Assembly (NCBI GenBank): GCA_001632435.1 | Contig: KV423924.1 | Location: 1-64,000, forward strand | Direction of reading: 5' to 3' | Origin: Calocera cornea HHB12733 | Taxonomy: Eukaryota; Basidiomycota; Dacrymycetes; Dacrymycetales; Dacrymycetaceae | DNA length: 64,000 nucleotides | Shown: positions 45,673-58,021 of the stretch, one piece after another | Numbering within the stretch: position 1 is the first letter of the stretch | How the letters are laid out: every line of letters begins with the position of its first letter | Made by a program: the position numbers and the translations under genes | Notes under the pieces: model-generated | Told to the model about the DNA's origin: nothing | The model's input: the letters and a program-made list of their open reading frames with translations, nothing else | The model's database searches: none

Positions 45673-47804
45673 ATGACCTCCCCTGACGCCTCCACCCCGG
45701 CACTCCCAGAGGGCGTTGCCCTCTCCAAGTCGCCCACGCTCATCGCGCCCAGCAAGCCGGAGAGCTTCGTCTCCTCCTCCTCGTCAAAGGGCAAGGAACC
45801 CGCTGCAGACGCGGACGACGGGGCGGACAATGTGCTCTCGAAGGTTCCCACGCTGGTGCAACCACCCTCACCGACTGATCTCGAGGAGGGAAAGGCCAGC
45901 GACGGTGCTAAGGACGGGGAGAAGAAGAAGCCCAACTGGCGAGACGCAGAGGAGAAGGAGGCGATGGTCCTGCCGAAGAACAACCTCCCGCTCGTGTTCC
46001 TCAGGTATGCCCCCGGCCACCTCTAGGCACCCGAGTCATCCGTGCTGACGCATACCTCAGTCTGGCAATGGTCATGTTCCTCGCAGCGCTCGACCAGACA
46101 GCGGTGGGCACGGCCCTGCCAACAATCGCCCAGGACTTGGGGTCCACCGCGTCCGACTACTCATGGGTCGGAGTCAGCTACATGCTGGCTCAAACGGCGT
46201 TCATGCCGTTGTACGGCAAGGTGAGACCTTCTCGCACTCCTGCCGTGGACGGTGGCTCATGTATGCGCAGACATCAGACCTGTTCGGTCGCAAACCCGTC
46301 CTCTACACCTGCATCATCATCTTCCTGGGCGCCTCTGCCCTGTGCGGTGCGGCCCAGAACATGATCTGGCTTATCGTATGCCGAGCTGTGCAAGGTATGG
46401 GCGGCGGCGGCATCGTCGCGCTCACAATCACCGTCATGTCCGACATCGTCTCGCTAAAGGACCGTGGCAAGTGGTCTGGATACATGGGAACGACCTGGGG
46501 CTTCGCAGCCGTCATCGGTCCGCTCATCGGCGGTGTGTTCGCGGACCGCGTTGGCTGGCGATGGATCTTCTGGATCAACCTGCCGACCGGAGGAGCGGCC
46601 ATCGCAGCGCTCTTCTTTACGCTGCACCTCAACCCGCTCAAGAAGCAGAGTGCGATGGACATGGTCCGCCGGTTCGACTTTGGGGGCCTGGCACTCATCA
46701 TGAGCGCGACTATTCTGGTGCTGCTCGGCCTGACATGGAGCGTCTCCAATGGGTGGCAGGACGCGCGCACGCTCGGGATGCTCATCTCAGGGCTGGTTCT
46801 GTACATCCCTGCGATGGCCTGGGAATTCGTGAGTTCTCTTAGGCTGATATTCCGAAGCGATGCTGACGAAATGGCAGTACACCAAAAAGGACGCGATCAT
46901 CCCCCCGAGGCTGTTCAAGACTCGAACGACGGGTATCCTCATGTTCAACTGCCTTATCCATGGTATTGCCTTCCTGGCTGGGTCTTACTACTGTACGTCT
47001 TCTGTATCACGTTGCAATGCGAGAACGATATGCTGATTTGGCATAGTGCCGGTCTACTTCCAAGCCGTCATGGACTCGGATGCGCTCATGTCCGGCGTGC
47101 GAATGATCCCCTTCTCCGTCGTCGCGGCCCTCACGTCCGTCGCCACAGGCCAGTTCATCACCCGTACAGGGCGCATCCGACCCGCCTTCTGGGCCGGGTT
47201 CACGCTCATGACACTCGGCTTCGGCCTGATGGCGTCGCTGGACGATACCTCCTCTGTCGCCAAGCAAGAGGTCTTCATCCTCATTCCCGCGTTCGGGATC
47301 GGCATGTTCTTCCAGGCACCGCTCGTCGCGTGCCAGGCTGCTATGCCCCTCAGTGCTATGGCCAGTGTGACCTCCGCGTTCTTCCTCGTGCGCATGCTCG
47401 GGTCCACCATCGGCATCGCCATTGGCGGAACGATCATGAACACGCAGCTTGCGCAGCGGCTGCCGGCGGGCTACCAGAGCCTCGCCATAGCCAACATCGA
47501 CTACCGCACACTGTGGACGATCGAGCCGCCTGAGGTGCGCCAGGAGGTCCTCCACGCGTTCGCAAAGTCCATCGCGACCATCTGGACCGTCATCGCGCCG
47601 CTGCTCGGGGTTTGTCTCGTCCTCTCCGCGTTCGTGCGCCATTACAGCCTGCAAAGGAACTTTGTCAAGGCGAAGGACTTGGAGAAGCAGGCTGCGGAGG
47701 CTGGCCCTTCTACTGCTGGTACCGCGGACGGGGAGAACGAGAAGGTCTCAGAAGAGATGCAAGCGGAAATCGAGGCCGCTGCCGCGGGCGGGGCTATTGC
47801 ATAG
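45673..47804 (+). CDS. MFS transporter, DHA2 family (14-TM drug/toxicant:H+ antiporter type)
   Basis: About 620 aa. A Ser/Pro/acidic cytosolic N terminus of about 100 aa is followed by [21 protein letters not shown] (TM1, with the DHA2 motif LDxTxVxxALP). Motif A spans an intron: YGK then TSDLFGRKP. Next come [21 protein letters not shown] (motif B-like), [25 protein letters not shown] (motif C and the DHA2 WRWxFxINLP signature) and later the [20 protein letters not shown] loop. The C terminus is charged. Short introns occur at about 46004-46059, 46220-46270, 46828-46877 and 46990-47048. DHA2 proteins in fungi export xenobiotics and secondary metabolites; no biosynthetic cluster is seen here. 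Confidence 0.93.
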
Positions 47805-48198
47805 ATTTATTGTTTACCGTTGCACAGGAGAGAACGGAGGATGGGAAGATCTTGAGTATAACCCACATGATTTACTTGAGCTCACGCATACATACGGATA
47901 TCATGACTGTATGAACTATCACGATGTGCATGTAGAAGTGGATCTATTGTATCTATTACGATTATCAATCACGCCTAGATCAACAAGAGGTTTGCCCATC
48001 AAGTGGCCGATACTGCGACAGTAAGGCGCGGGGTGAGAGTTCGTAACAACACAAAAGTGACCTGCGGAAGAAGGCGGATGCAAACCACTGGCAGAACCAG
48101 AGTTAGTCTGTCTCGGGGCTCAGTCGTCTGCCACAATCTGATCTCCCGCCCTCTTGGCTTGTCCACTACTTTGACCTTCTACGCCCTTCATAATTCAG
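47805..48198. other. Spacer after the second MFS gene
   Basis: 394 bp, AT-richer, with no supported gene. Confidence 0.5.
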
Positions 48199-49795
48199 AT
48201 GGTGAACGGATCTTCCGCTCTCGTCGAATCGCAATGTGTCGAAGTGGCCCACGAGCGTGAGATGTTGCCGATGTCGTACTGGTCATCCTTGCCTTCTTGG
48301 CGCCTCTCGAGCTCAAAATCAAGCGTGCTCATGACGAACGATCAAGCCTGCTACATCTCGGGCTTACATGCAAAATTTTGTGAGAGTTGGTCAAACCGAG
48401 GCTTTGGCATACATCTCATTATCCAGTCGATCTATTGCAATCTCTCCAACGATGTCAAGACGATTGCAATGCCGCAGGTCCAGGACGCTTGTTCGGCTTT
48501 TGACCTTCGCAAGCACCACGGAATGGAGACACCGAAAATCAAGCCGTTTCAGGATACCGAGCTGGAGCCATTCAAATGATACGGCCCCCATGTGCAGTCC
48601 TTGCTCCTATCCAACCTATCATCTGATATGCAGGCCTATCGGACCTCTACGTGGTCTCTTGCTGCTCTTCCACAGCTTTACAATCAAGTTGCATCTCTGC
48701 ACAGCATATCTCGCTTTACAGTGTCAAACAGCCTATCTGCAAGCACCGATCACCTGGTGACGGTGCTGAAGTCTCCTGCTTTGGGTCAAGTCAGGTCTGT
48801 CGAGCTAGATCTCGGCGTAATTCGTGGCAGTCCAAAGGCACTGTTCCGAGCAATCTCCAAACGATGCAGTGCTCTCGCCCACTTCTCTGTGAGATGCATT
48901 AGTCTGTCTGGTGTCAGTCCTGTCGCTATTCTCGACGTCTGCAACACAATATGTACTTGGAGCCTCACCCTGAGGTCGGTGCGATTTGGCACTGTCAAGG
49001 GCGACGAATGCGCGGAGTTATGGGATAGGCTCTCGCAGCGACCTAAGCTTGAAGAGATCTCTGTGGCGAGTGTTCAACACTACAAAGAAATACAAATTGG
49101 CATGCTGGATGGAGAACACATGTTCTTGAACCTGCGCACCCTCACTGCTCGACACCAGGCCAACACCGCGTATGCTTTAACGTTCAATGACACATCAGTC
49201 TTGGTCCGAGGCACCGAGTCCTCCAGGCTCAGCAAACTCGACTTCGTTTGTTCTGGTGACGAAAGTATACGTTGGACAATACCGATTCGCGTTGATCGAT
49301 GGCCGTGGACGCTGCGGGAACTCGATATTTGGTTGTCATGGCGCGAAGACACTTTGCCCTTCCCTTTCCAGGCCGAGATCGTGTGGCAACTCCATCCCCT
49401 ACATAACCTCGACAGATTTGGAAGGCATGGCCGCTCCTCCTGCGATCTGGAGGATTCCGATATCGATCAACTAGTTCGAGCTTGGCCAATTGAAACGCCT
49501 TGAACTCGCCGGAAACATGGGCCGGGATTGGGACCGCGGTTATCCGGCTCTTAGTCGGCGGAGCATTCACACCATTCCCGAAGCATATCCGGATCTCCGA
49601 TCTTTGGCTATCCCAATAAATCATATTCGACCCTACCAGCTGCTCCCAACCGCTTCCACGCTCCCAACCTGTCCTCACATTCGACTATGGGATGCAGCGG
49701 AGTCGCGCCTGGGCGATGTTATCGAAACGACTGCTTTCATGCGGCAATACTTCCCGATTATACGAACATTCTACGGGGCATCGACAATGAAATAA
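48199..49795 (+). pseudogene. F-box-like/LRR family pseudogene
   Basis: Same family as 30561-32900. Its F-box region is eroded (SGLHAKFCESWSNRGFGIHL; SIYCNLSNDVKTIAM). An in-frame TGA at 48577-48579 interrupts DTELEPFK-YGPHVQSLLL, where relatives read through. The central LRR part is then open (SLHSISRFTVSNSLS; KRCSALAHFSVRCISL; CAELWDRLSQRPKLEEISVAS) until a one-base shift near 49488: QLVRAWP is followed in another frame by LKRLELAGNMGRDWDRGYPA. The C-terminal family ending (RLWDAAESRLGDVIETTAFM; YFPIIRTFYG) is present and stops at 49793-49795. One stop and one shift indicate a recent pseudogene. Confidence 0.68.
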
Positions 49796-50296
49796 CGAAA
49801 GTGGATACGAGAGTTATTAAAAACAAGTTTCAACGACATCAAAGAAGATCGCCCAGCGTACTGCTTATGTTGCGGCTACAAGGAGGATTGGGATTACTAT
49901 TGGCAAGGAGCTGGATGAAGTCAACGTACGAGCAGACATCTTGCCCAGCAAGCAGCCATTGGATACTGTACAATAGATATGCGCGTGGTCTGCAATATGT
50001 ATCCATGCAATAAATGTATGTGTGACTCTAATCTTTTCATTGAACGTCGTAGTAATGACGATGTCGACTCGTGGAACAACGTGTAGATGCACTAGTTAAC
50101 AGTTACCTGGAATGTCTTTATCGTCGATGCATGCCAAGGCACCGTCCCAGGTAGTGACGTTGAGATTCTCAAGGACTGCTTCAAGGGTGCCGGGGTCGAG
50201 CGCGGGGAGCAGGCGGCAGTGTTGTGCAACGTTTTAGTTTGACTAGCATGCATGGGAGGTTCTGAGAATCACTTCAGGGCCTGATAGCTACGTATC
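49796..50296. other. Spacer between F-box-like pseudogene and LanC-like pseudogene
   Basis: About 500 bp with no supported gene. Confidence 0.5.
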
Positions 50297-51911
50297 ATGC
50301 CATCCTCGTCTCAGCGTTACGCTCCCAACTCGCTCCCGTTCGATTACGACAACCTCAGCATCGAGTCTGTCAAGCACCAGCTCAGGGGTGCCCTGTTGAG
50401 CGCCCTCTCTCTCCTCCCACAGCATCAGCCTGCAGCGAACCTTCGTACTCGCCCACGGCTCTACACTGGCGCGGTCGGCCACTCGGTCCTCTACCTTCGC
50501 CTGTATCTTCAAGCATCCTCCGGCGCACTCGACCTGCCGCCAGACGTGATCTCCCCGCTACCTGCATTGGTTCGCGATACCCTCGAGCCCTGCTTGACCT
50601 ATCCCGTTGGAGCGCTCGCCCGCGCCGGGTCGTCCGATCCCGAGCAACGGAGGACCGCCGTCTCCTTCGGCCAGGTCGGGCTGCTCGACACACCCATCGG
50701 GCCCGCAGTAGTCGAACTCACGCGGCAACTCACGCTTAATCGCCGATCGAACGGCGAACGACCTATGGGTAACGGCGCTGAGAGTGCTGAAGGGAGAACA
50801 TGATGCGTGTGGAGAGATGACACTGGAGGAGTTCGAGGCGGGGGACATGGCAGAGATCCTATACGGTACCTGCGGGTACCTTTACGGGCACTTGGGACTG
50901 AAAGCGATGCTGGATGTTGGGCTTGGTGCAGAGAGAGCAGAGGACAAACTGTTGAGGAAGTTCACCTCGGACGGAAGGATAGACTCGCTGGTCAAGAACA
51001 TCATCAGGAGCGGAGTGAGCGGAGCAGTCTACTACCAAGGGTTGGCAGAGGATGGATCGCAGGGGCCACCGCTAATGTGGAGGAGCTTGCATGAGATATA
51101 TACTACGTGCGTGACGTAGCTCCTCTCACTCCTCAAGCGCTGATGACTTGCAGCTAGGAGGCATCCACGGCATCGCTGGCATACTGCTCATGCTCCTCCA
51201 ATGCCCTCCCTCAATCAACACTGTTTCCTCTCACCTAGTCTCACACATCCTTCCAACGATCGACTGGCTCCTCACCCTCCATAAGTCCGGCAACATGCCC
51301 TCCAGCATAATCCTCAACCGTGAACCGAGCTACAGGCACTGTCAGTTTTGTCATGGCGTACCAGGAACGGTGCTTATACTCCTTGTCCTGGGGCAACGGA
51401 TGCCGGAGGCGATGGACGACCGCGAAGGATGGGAAGGTGGAGGGCGGAGAAGCTCAGGGATGCGCTGGAGTGTATCTGGAGGGAGGAGATAGTGACGAAG
51501 GGGATGGGGTTTTGTCATGGGATCGCTGGGAACGTCGTTCCATTCTTATTCCAAGCGGTCTGGGAGCTGAGACAAGGAATGGTACCCAAGTGAGCACAAT
51601 CGGCACTGCGATCGATATATCCCCGCTCATCAAACTAGCGAATACCTCGGGAAGGCGCTCGCGCTCCTAGAGTTGTCTACGATCCTCCCACCAATGCCCC
51701 CTTCTACCGCAAGCTCGCCGAACCTTCCAGCTCATTCTCTCTTCCGTACCCCTGACAATCCTCACTCGCTCTTCGAGGGGATGACTGGTGCAGCATGTAC
51801 CTCGGTAGACATCTCGCCCTCTTGCGGGATCTGGAGAAAGGGAGGGTGGTGGGAGCGAGAATAATTGGATTCCTGATGGTGGGCGGTTTGGGAGTGAGGT
51901 GGCCGCTGTAG
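50297..51911 (+). pseudogene. LanC-like protein, decayed tandem copy
   Basis: Clearly homologous to the next gene: LYTGAVGHSVLYLRLYLQ, GPAVVELTRQL, AEILYGTCGYLYGHLGLKAML, GGIHGIAGILLMLLQ, YRHCQFCHGVPG (zinc-ligand Cys), GFCHGIAGNVVPF (Cys-His), SLFEGMTGAAC and GFLMVGGLGVRWPL at the end. At least four frame changes separate these blocks, near 50730, at the exon junction about 51115-51153, near 51420 and near 51800. Splicing does not repair them. The Zn-binding residues survive in the fragments, so the decay looks recent. Confidence 0.82.
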
Positions 51912-52356
51912 CCCGCACGATCTCAACATCGCATTGTATACTAGCAAATCAATACACAGATCTTCGTACGACAAATTATGTAATGCATTCGGAGACGCAA
52001 TGCACAAACGTAGTGGGAATGTAATATTGCATTGCTGTGCCCCCGCGCGCTCGCACAACAATGAGAGTTAGCCAAATTCTCTCGTTAGTTTCCCTTAATA
52101 GTGGAGCCACTTGGAGATCCACCCGTACCGTTTGTTCGAGAGAAAGCTCTTCTCCGAGTACTACAGTAGTGTGTATGCCTTCGCACAGAGCCTCTCGCCA
52201 TTTGGTGGAGGGCACGTGACTGTGCCTCATCACCTCAGGCTGGACCCTGACTTGACATGAAGCGCGCACATACGAAGGCTCTTTGTCCTTCCGCTTCTTC
52301 ACTCTTCCATCGTGAGCGCTGGTGTCTGTTCCGGAGAACTGCGCGCTGACACGGCT
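51912..52356. other. Promoter region of the intact LanC-like gene
   Basis: 445 bp with no supported gene. Confidence 0.5.
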
Positions 52357-54050
52357 ATGTCGACCGATCCGAGCCGCTATGTCGAGAACAAGTTAAATCC
52401 AGCATACAACGCCGAGATCATAGAGAGCACGAGGCAGACGCTCGGCAAAGCGATCGTGTTCTCTATCGACGAGATCGAGAGGAACTTGGACACCAGCGAT
52501 GAAGCCGCTGTACCAACGATATATCAGCATCAGATCGGTCAGGGAGCACTCACTGCATGCTCCTGTACGATGGGCTGATCCTGAGTAGGCGAGTCTGTCG
52601 CTTTGCTGAGACTGTATGCTCAGTCCGAGCGACTTGGTTTACCCGAGGGGATCAGAAACCGCCTTCCATCCTTGATCAAAGCAATAATGGATCCTTGCTT
52701 CACCGACAAGGACCCTATGATGCATACTGCCGCCTCTGATAACAAAGAACTGCGACAGACGGTGCTTCACTTCGGGGCTTGTGGGATGATAACCTCTCCC
52801 GTTGGTCCCGCGATGCTCGAGGTCACGCGCCAGCTGCTCGTTCCTGGTCCATCTGATGACGACGAGCAACGGTTCGAGCTGGCACTCAAGGTTCTTGTGA
52901 ATGGATTCACCGCGTGTTTTGAAGCGAGCAACGAGCAAGATCTGCAAGGCGATAACATCGAGCTCTTCTGGGGCACGGCTGGGTATCTGTACGGGGCGAT
53001 CGGCTTGCGCAAGCTCTTGGATAATCTTCAGACGGACGATCCCGGGAAAATACAGAAAGCTACGAACAAACAGCTGCAAGCGATTGTGTCCGATGATAGT
53101 ATCGCCAAGCTCGTGACAGAGATTATTCATACTGGTGTACATGGCTCGGGTCGGTTCCGCGAAAAGTTTGGACACGCGCCACCGATCATGTGGAGGGATT
53201 TCCGGCGTACATTTGGCGTGAGTTTCTATCCCACATGAGGTTCTGCGTCTGACCATTATAACAGCTTGGTGCAGCGCATGGCCTCACCGGTGTATTGCTC
53301 ATATTGCTGCAAGTTCCGTTCCGGATCATCGAACCCTATTTGAACGGACACATTCTACCAACCCTCGACTGGCTCTTGGACCAGCAGAGCGAAGGCAACA
53401 TACCCCGCGCATATCCCGCAGAGGGACCGCATATTGGAGGGCCCGCCTGGGTGTGTCAATATTGCCACGGTGCCATTGGTACCGGTTTGGTGCTTGGCGC
53501 ATACAAGCACTTGGTACCCTTCCCGACAGAAGGGTACATCCCCAGGAGCATTGTACAGAAAAGGCAGAACAGGGACAAGTGTTGGGACGATTGTTTGGAA
53601 TTCATCTGGAGGGAGGGAATCCTGAGCAAGGGGATTTGCATCTGCCATGGAATAACTGGGAATGCAGTCCCCTTCCTTGCCAAGGCGGCTTACGACTTGA
53701 AGCAAGGGAAGACGGACAGGTGAGCCGGTCGAATAGACGGACAAGATGAGCGTTGACCATCATACAGCTTGTCGCTTGGTCGTGCGCTTGCGATGCTTCG
53801 CTTGGCAACCGGGCTGCCGCCATTGAACATGCCCCAGTCAGAGCAGTCGCTAACACGTCCGGATGGCGAGCCGGCATTCCGCCCACTTATGTTGCCGTAT
53901 TATCTTTTCCAAGGACTTGCGGGTGCACTCTGTGTGTGGGCGGACGCTCTCGTGCTGCTTAATAACGCTGCGCAGGAAGTTGAGAATGTTACGAGCGGGA
54001 TGATTGGTTTCCCTCTGTGCGGTGGTTTGGGGGTGCGGTTGCCACTTTGA
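52357..54050 (+). CDS. LanC-like protein (LANCL type)
   Basis: Four exons: 52357-52537, 52589-53217, 53265-53719 and 53768-54050, total 515 aa in one frame. The first intron has an unusual donor (GTCAGG), but length 51 nt, a CTGAT branch site and TAG acceptor; splicing aligns TIYQHQIGESVALLRLY with the paralogue. The (alpha/alpha) barrel repeats are visible: FWGTAGYLYGAIGLRKLL, GAAHGLTGVLLILLQ, VCQYCHGAIGTGLVL, CICHGITGNAVPFL and LFQGLAGALCVWADAL. Zinc ligands of the LanC fold are expected at the Cys of YCHG and the Cys-His of CICHG. Animal LANCLs add glutathione to dehydroamino acids; such a role here is inferred. There is no lanthipeptide partner gene nearby. Confidence 0.86.
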
Positions 54051-54259
54051 TTTTAGTCCATGTATGGAGATTGATCATAGAAGAGCGAGTGAAGAGGGAG
54101 CAAGAACATGACCAAATATGGGTATGTGCCAACGTTGTGGAATTCCGAGAGAGCACGTGCCGCGTTGATCCCGCCAAACTGGGTCGGTGGTGACTGATAG
54201 GGACACAAATCGTCGTCCGGCACCCGCCCAAATGCATCCCCTCTCTCCTTCCCTTCCAT

Positions 54260-54281
54260 CTCTCTCTCTCTCTCTCTCTCT
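54260..54281. repeat. CT dinucleotide microsatellite
   Basis: Eleven tandem CT/TC units about 60-85 bp upstream of the next ATG; pyrimidine-rich leader. Confidence 0.9.
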
Positions 54282-54343
54282 ATTCTGTAGCTTGTTTGCG
54301 AGAGCTGGCTCGTCAAGACTCGAATATTGCGGTTGCTACCGCG

Positions 54344-56328
54344 ATGCACGCTACCCACCCTGTCAAGGACGAGAGCCTGGAAGAGGGCCAGATCCTCCAT
54401 GACGACAACCGGACGGCCTGTGCGTGCCTCCTGGCACTGCAGTTCTTCAGACATACCCCTCGCGATCACCCTGTACTGTCTTTCATCCCCACCGCCGAGC
54501 ATCCCTCCCCCGACTGGCATTTCATTCTGCATGAACCACATGCGTTCCCCTCGCTCCCCTTTCAAGACATAGTCGCGGTCATACGTGGCGAGAAGACATG
54601 TCCGTATGACCGCGTTGCCACAGATCTGAACCCGCGCCCCGTAGGAGCTCGCTGCCAGCGCATGGTCATCGAAGTCGAGTTTGAAGACAATGTGACGCGC
54701 TGGGACGCCGTGAACGAACTTCTGCGTCATATGCAGCTGCGCTTTGGCAGCACTGAGACGGGGGAACGTCAGGTCCCAGCCTTGTGGGAGACCATTGCCA
54801 TGCAAAGTGAGAGGCGTGGTGGACTGACAGCTAGATATGAAATGGATGTATGCGTCTCGGTATGTTGTGTCACGTGGATGAAGTTCATGATACTAAGTAG
54901 GCCATAGGCTTGTGACAGTGTGATCCGCCGTCTGATGTCCAGGAGCTCTGCTGATGCGATGTAAGCTCACTATCTGGAGTTACGACGCATACACTCACGG
55001 TCCCGCAGAACACTGCTATATGCCGAGACCTCTGAATATACCGTGGATGCGGACGGAACCCCGCGCATCGTACCGGGGAGTATAGCACCAACGAAACCTG
55101 GCCGTGAAAAGATACCCTTGCGCATTTCTGTGTTTCCGCGTGCCCCGCGTCGTGCTTCTCTCTCACCCCCACCCAGGCGCCGATCTCCTCATTACTATTA
55201 CGAACCAAAAAATGCCCGCCCCAGAGCCACCCGCCAAAGAAGCCGTCCCCGCGACAGAAGGTCTCCATCCCCGACACCGTCAAGACGACGCGCGCGGGCT
55301 GCTTCACCACCATCCCGCATGTCACACGAAAGACAGACAGAGCGATACAGTCCCCCTCGTTCCACGTACCGCGATCTTGACGAGCCTTCGAGAAGCACGA
55401 CCAAGGTCACTTTGAAGTACGAGTCGGCCACTGAGTATCACGGTAGACGCCATGGCGTCGAGAGAGGACGGAGTCGGTCCCCGGTACAGAAGCCAGTGCA
55501 TATCCGCCGCCGCACCAAAGAATCAACCCGTGTTCCAACCCATGCCGTCGATGACTCCACGAGCGATGAGCTGCAGACGCCCGACCTGGGAAAACCTCTT
55601 CCGCTGATGACCTCGCCCGCCACTGGCCCTGGTCGCCTCATAACTGTCTCTGATCTTCTAGACTGCAAAAACGGCTGCTCAACAGAGCAATATAATGATT
55701 CAACTGGAACACACGAGTGTGAGGTGGATAGTACCTCCCTTCAGCTGGCAGCGATCGAGCGCAACTCTCTGGGATTGCTTGATTTTCTGGGCATGTCGTC
55801 CTCATCTGTCCCGCTGCCTATCTTGATACGAGCCAATGCATCGGAGCTCAGAACAAGAATGAAGAAGAACGAGCTGCTGAGAGGAGCCATAGATACAGAT
55901 GATATTGCAGCGTTGGTCATCGCAGCTCTCGGACTCAAAGGGCTTCGCGATTCATCGCAGCTGCATCACCGTGGGACGATAACCAGGAAGACGGGATTGC
56001 TCAGCTGGTCGGTTCGCTGGCACGAGTTCTCCGCGACTGTCGGAAAGGAGGTAAGATCGCTTTGGAGGAAGTCTCTGGAGGGACCCACTGATGCCCCTCG
56101 CAGGAATATCAGCAGAAGCTTGAGGAAGGGTTCCCGTCATATCTGTGAGATCGCCGCTCAAAGTCACCCGAGTGTTTGCTAATGAAGTGTAGAGAGCTCT
56201 CAGAGAACAAGGCTTTCAGTGACGCCGAGTCACTGCAAGATGATGGTGTATCGAGCATTGAAAATGACTCTGGACGGGGCCAATCGACATCGAGTAGTAG
56301 GGGCTGGTGGCCCAAGATTGGGCGATGA
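54344..56328 (+). CDS. Unknown protein with an Arg/Ser-rich region
   Basis: Starts MHATHPVKDESLEEGQILHD. The first 170 residues are globular-looking and acidic (VIEVEFEDNVTRWDAVNELLRHMQLRF). After one or two introns between 54850 and 55008 the frame resumes at TLLYAETSEYTVDADGTPRI. A long Arg/Ser/Pro region follows (RRSPSPTPSRRRARAASPPS), like an RS domain. A helical stretch comes next (LLDFLGMSSSSVPLPILIRA). The end uses two more introns (56048-56103 and 56146-56191 approximately) and finishes SSSRGWWPKIGR at 56328. The first splice junction is not settled: the phases I could find do not join cleanly. RS-rich proteins often act in RNA processing, but no RRM is seen. Confidence 0.58.
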
Positions 56329-56692
56329 TAACCCAGCGGACCCGAGACAATAGCAGTGCAATCATATGAGACCAACATCAGATCTGTGACTATGTCATAA
56401 TGAATGACTGCTATAGGCAGACATAATGTGTAGAACGATAATGAAAGTTCTGTGAGATGTGGTAGATCAGACGGAGAGCCGGGCCGAGCTTGACCGGAAC
56501 CGAAACGTATCCGGGCTCACAATGCACTGCCACCAGCATTACCCTTGCTCGTCGCACGTGTGGGTTGGTTTCGTACGACGGCACGTCTTCGACCTGTAGC
56601 CACGATTGTGCAGTCCTGCTCGTTCAAGCCTGATCTAGTACTGTTGCTCAACCAGCAGTAGCTGATGTCTACATATCTTAGAGCGGCTCAAC
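56329..56692. other. Spacer before the intact F-box gene
   Basis: 364 bp, no supported gene. Confidence 0.5.
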
Positions 56693-57859
56693 ATGAGGCT
56701 TGATGAACTGCCGAACGACATCCTGGAATGCATTCTTGGCTTCCTGGACAGCCGCTCAGAGTTCTACACGGCATGTCTGATATGCACCCGCATCTGCCGT
56801 ATTGCCCAGCCACGGCTCTACACGAACCTGCATGACTTCCAACGGCTGCCGAAGTCCCGCAGACTCGAGGATGCGGAAGTGCGCATCGCCGTCACGCGGG
56901 CTTGCAGGACGCTCCAGTTCCAGCCGCACCTCGCGCTCGGCGTACGTTCCCTCCAACTGGACTTTACGGAGAAGCTGTTCCAGAAACCAGATCGGGATGT
57001 GCTCATGCCTCCGTACACTCGTCTTGTCTGCAAACTCGTACCGCACATGTCTGGACTGCGATTTCTCCGGATCATCACCAGCACCGACGAGGACTTCCTG
57101 AATCTCCTCCATTGCGGTTTCCGTCTCCTCCGACTCGCGATCGAAGGCTCGGTCGGATCGAATGGAATCGAATTTCTCCGGCAACAGAACTTGGTCGAGG
57201 ACACCGAGCTGTACTGCGATATCGAAGCCCCGTTACCCGAAGATGATGTCTTGCTACCCCGCCTGACACGATTCAATGGCACGTGGACGAACGCGGCCTA
57301 CTTCGTCCCGAATCGACCGGTGGAATCGTTCACATGGAGCGGGAATCGGTCAAACCTCGAAACATTGCATGCTTCCCAGCCGCAGTGCTTAGCGCTCTCA
57401 GCCGGTCCGATCAAGCGTCTGTTGCTTGTCTCCACTCAAATCAACATGGAGAATCTCCGTGCTATTTTGCATCATGTTGTCGATGTGGTGGATATTACGC
57501 TATTTGTGCTCTACCGCGATTGCAGCGAAGTGTGCTCTATCATCCGATGGTCTGTGTTTTCGTGCTCATGATATGAGTAGATCATATCTATTCTCGACTG
57601 TCCCGAGACATTGTCCGCCTTCTCAAGGCTGCGCAACCTCGAACGGCTATCATTGGACGGCCGACGCATGCAACAGGTCTCTCCGTTCGCATCCTCCAAG
57701 TTCAGAGATAATGTCGGCCAGGCCTGTCCGAGGCTAGAGCGCGTCGCTTTCAAGGGTTTCCGGAGGGGTGATCCGTTGAACTGGGATAAAGTATACTGTC
57801 GGAGCCCAGGAGGGTTGTGGGTGAAGATAGCGTCTGACCCGATGACAACATCGACATAA
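56693..57859 (+). CDS. F-box protein
   Basis: Two exons (56693-57529, 57581-57859) give 371 aa. A canonical N-terminal F-box: LDELPNDILECILGFLDSRSEFYTACLICTRICRIAQPRLY. The rest shows irregular LRR-like segments (LALGVRSLQLDF; MSGLRFLRIITS; LRNLERLSLDG; CPRLERVAFKGF). The 51-nt intron has donor GTGTGC and acceptor GTAG, phase 0. Such proteins link substrates to SCF ubiquitin ligases through Skp1. It differs from the F-box-like family at 17, 31 and 48 kb by a standard F-box and a different body. Intact. Confidence 0.82.
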
Positions 57860-58021
57860 CCATGTATTTGCTGTCATCTACAATGTACAAGACTAAGACA
57901 AGAGCGAAGACCGTCCGAACGAAGTATGAGCTAGAGTACAGTACAGTTGCCATTTGGTAAAGCATTGTTCAAGGTGATGGAATCATGCGTGCAGGGTATA
58001 CATAACTATATGCAGCTTCGT

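Noticed and set aside
52312..52600. Frameshift in the second LanC-like gene
   Set aside because: A 51-nt intron with a non-standard donor, a good branch site and a TAG acceptor restores one frame and aligns exactly with the paralogue.
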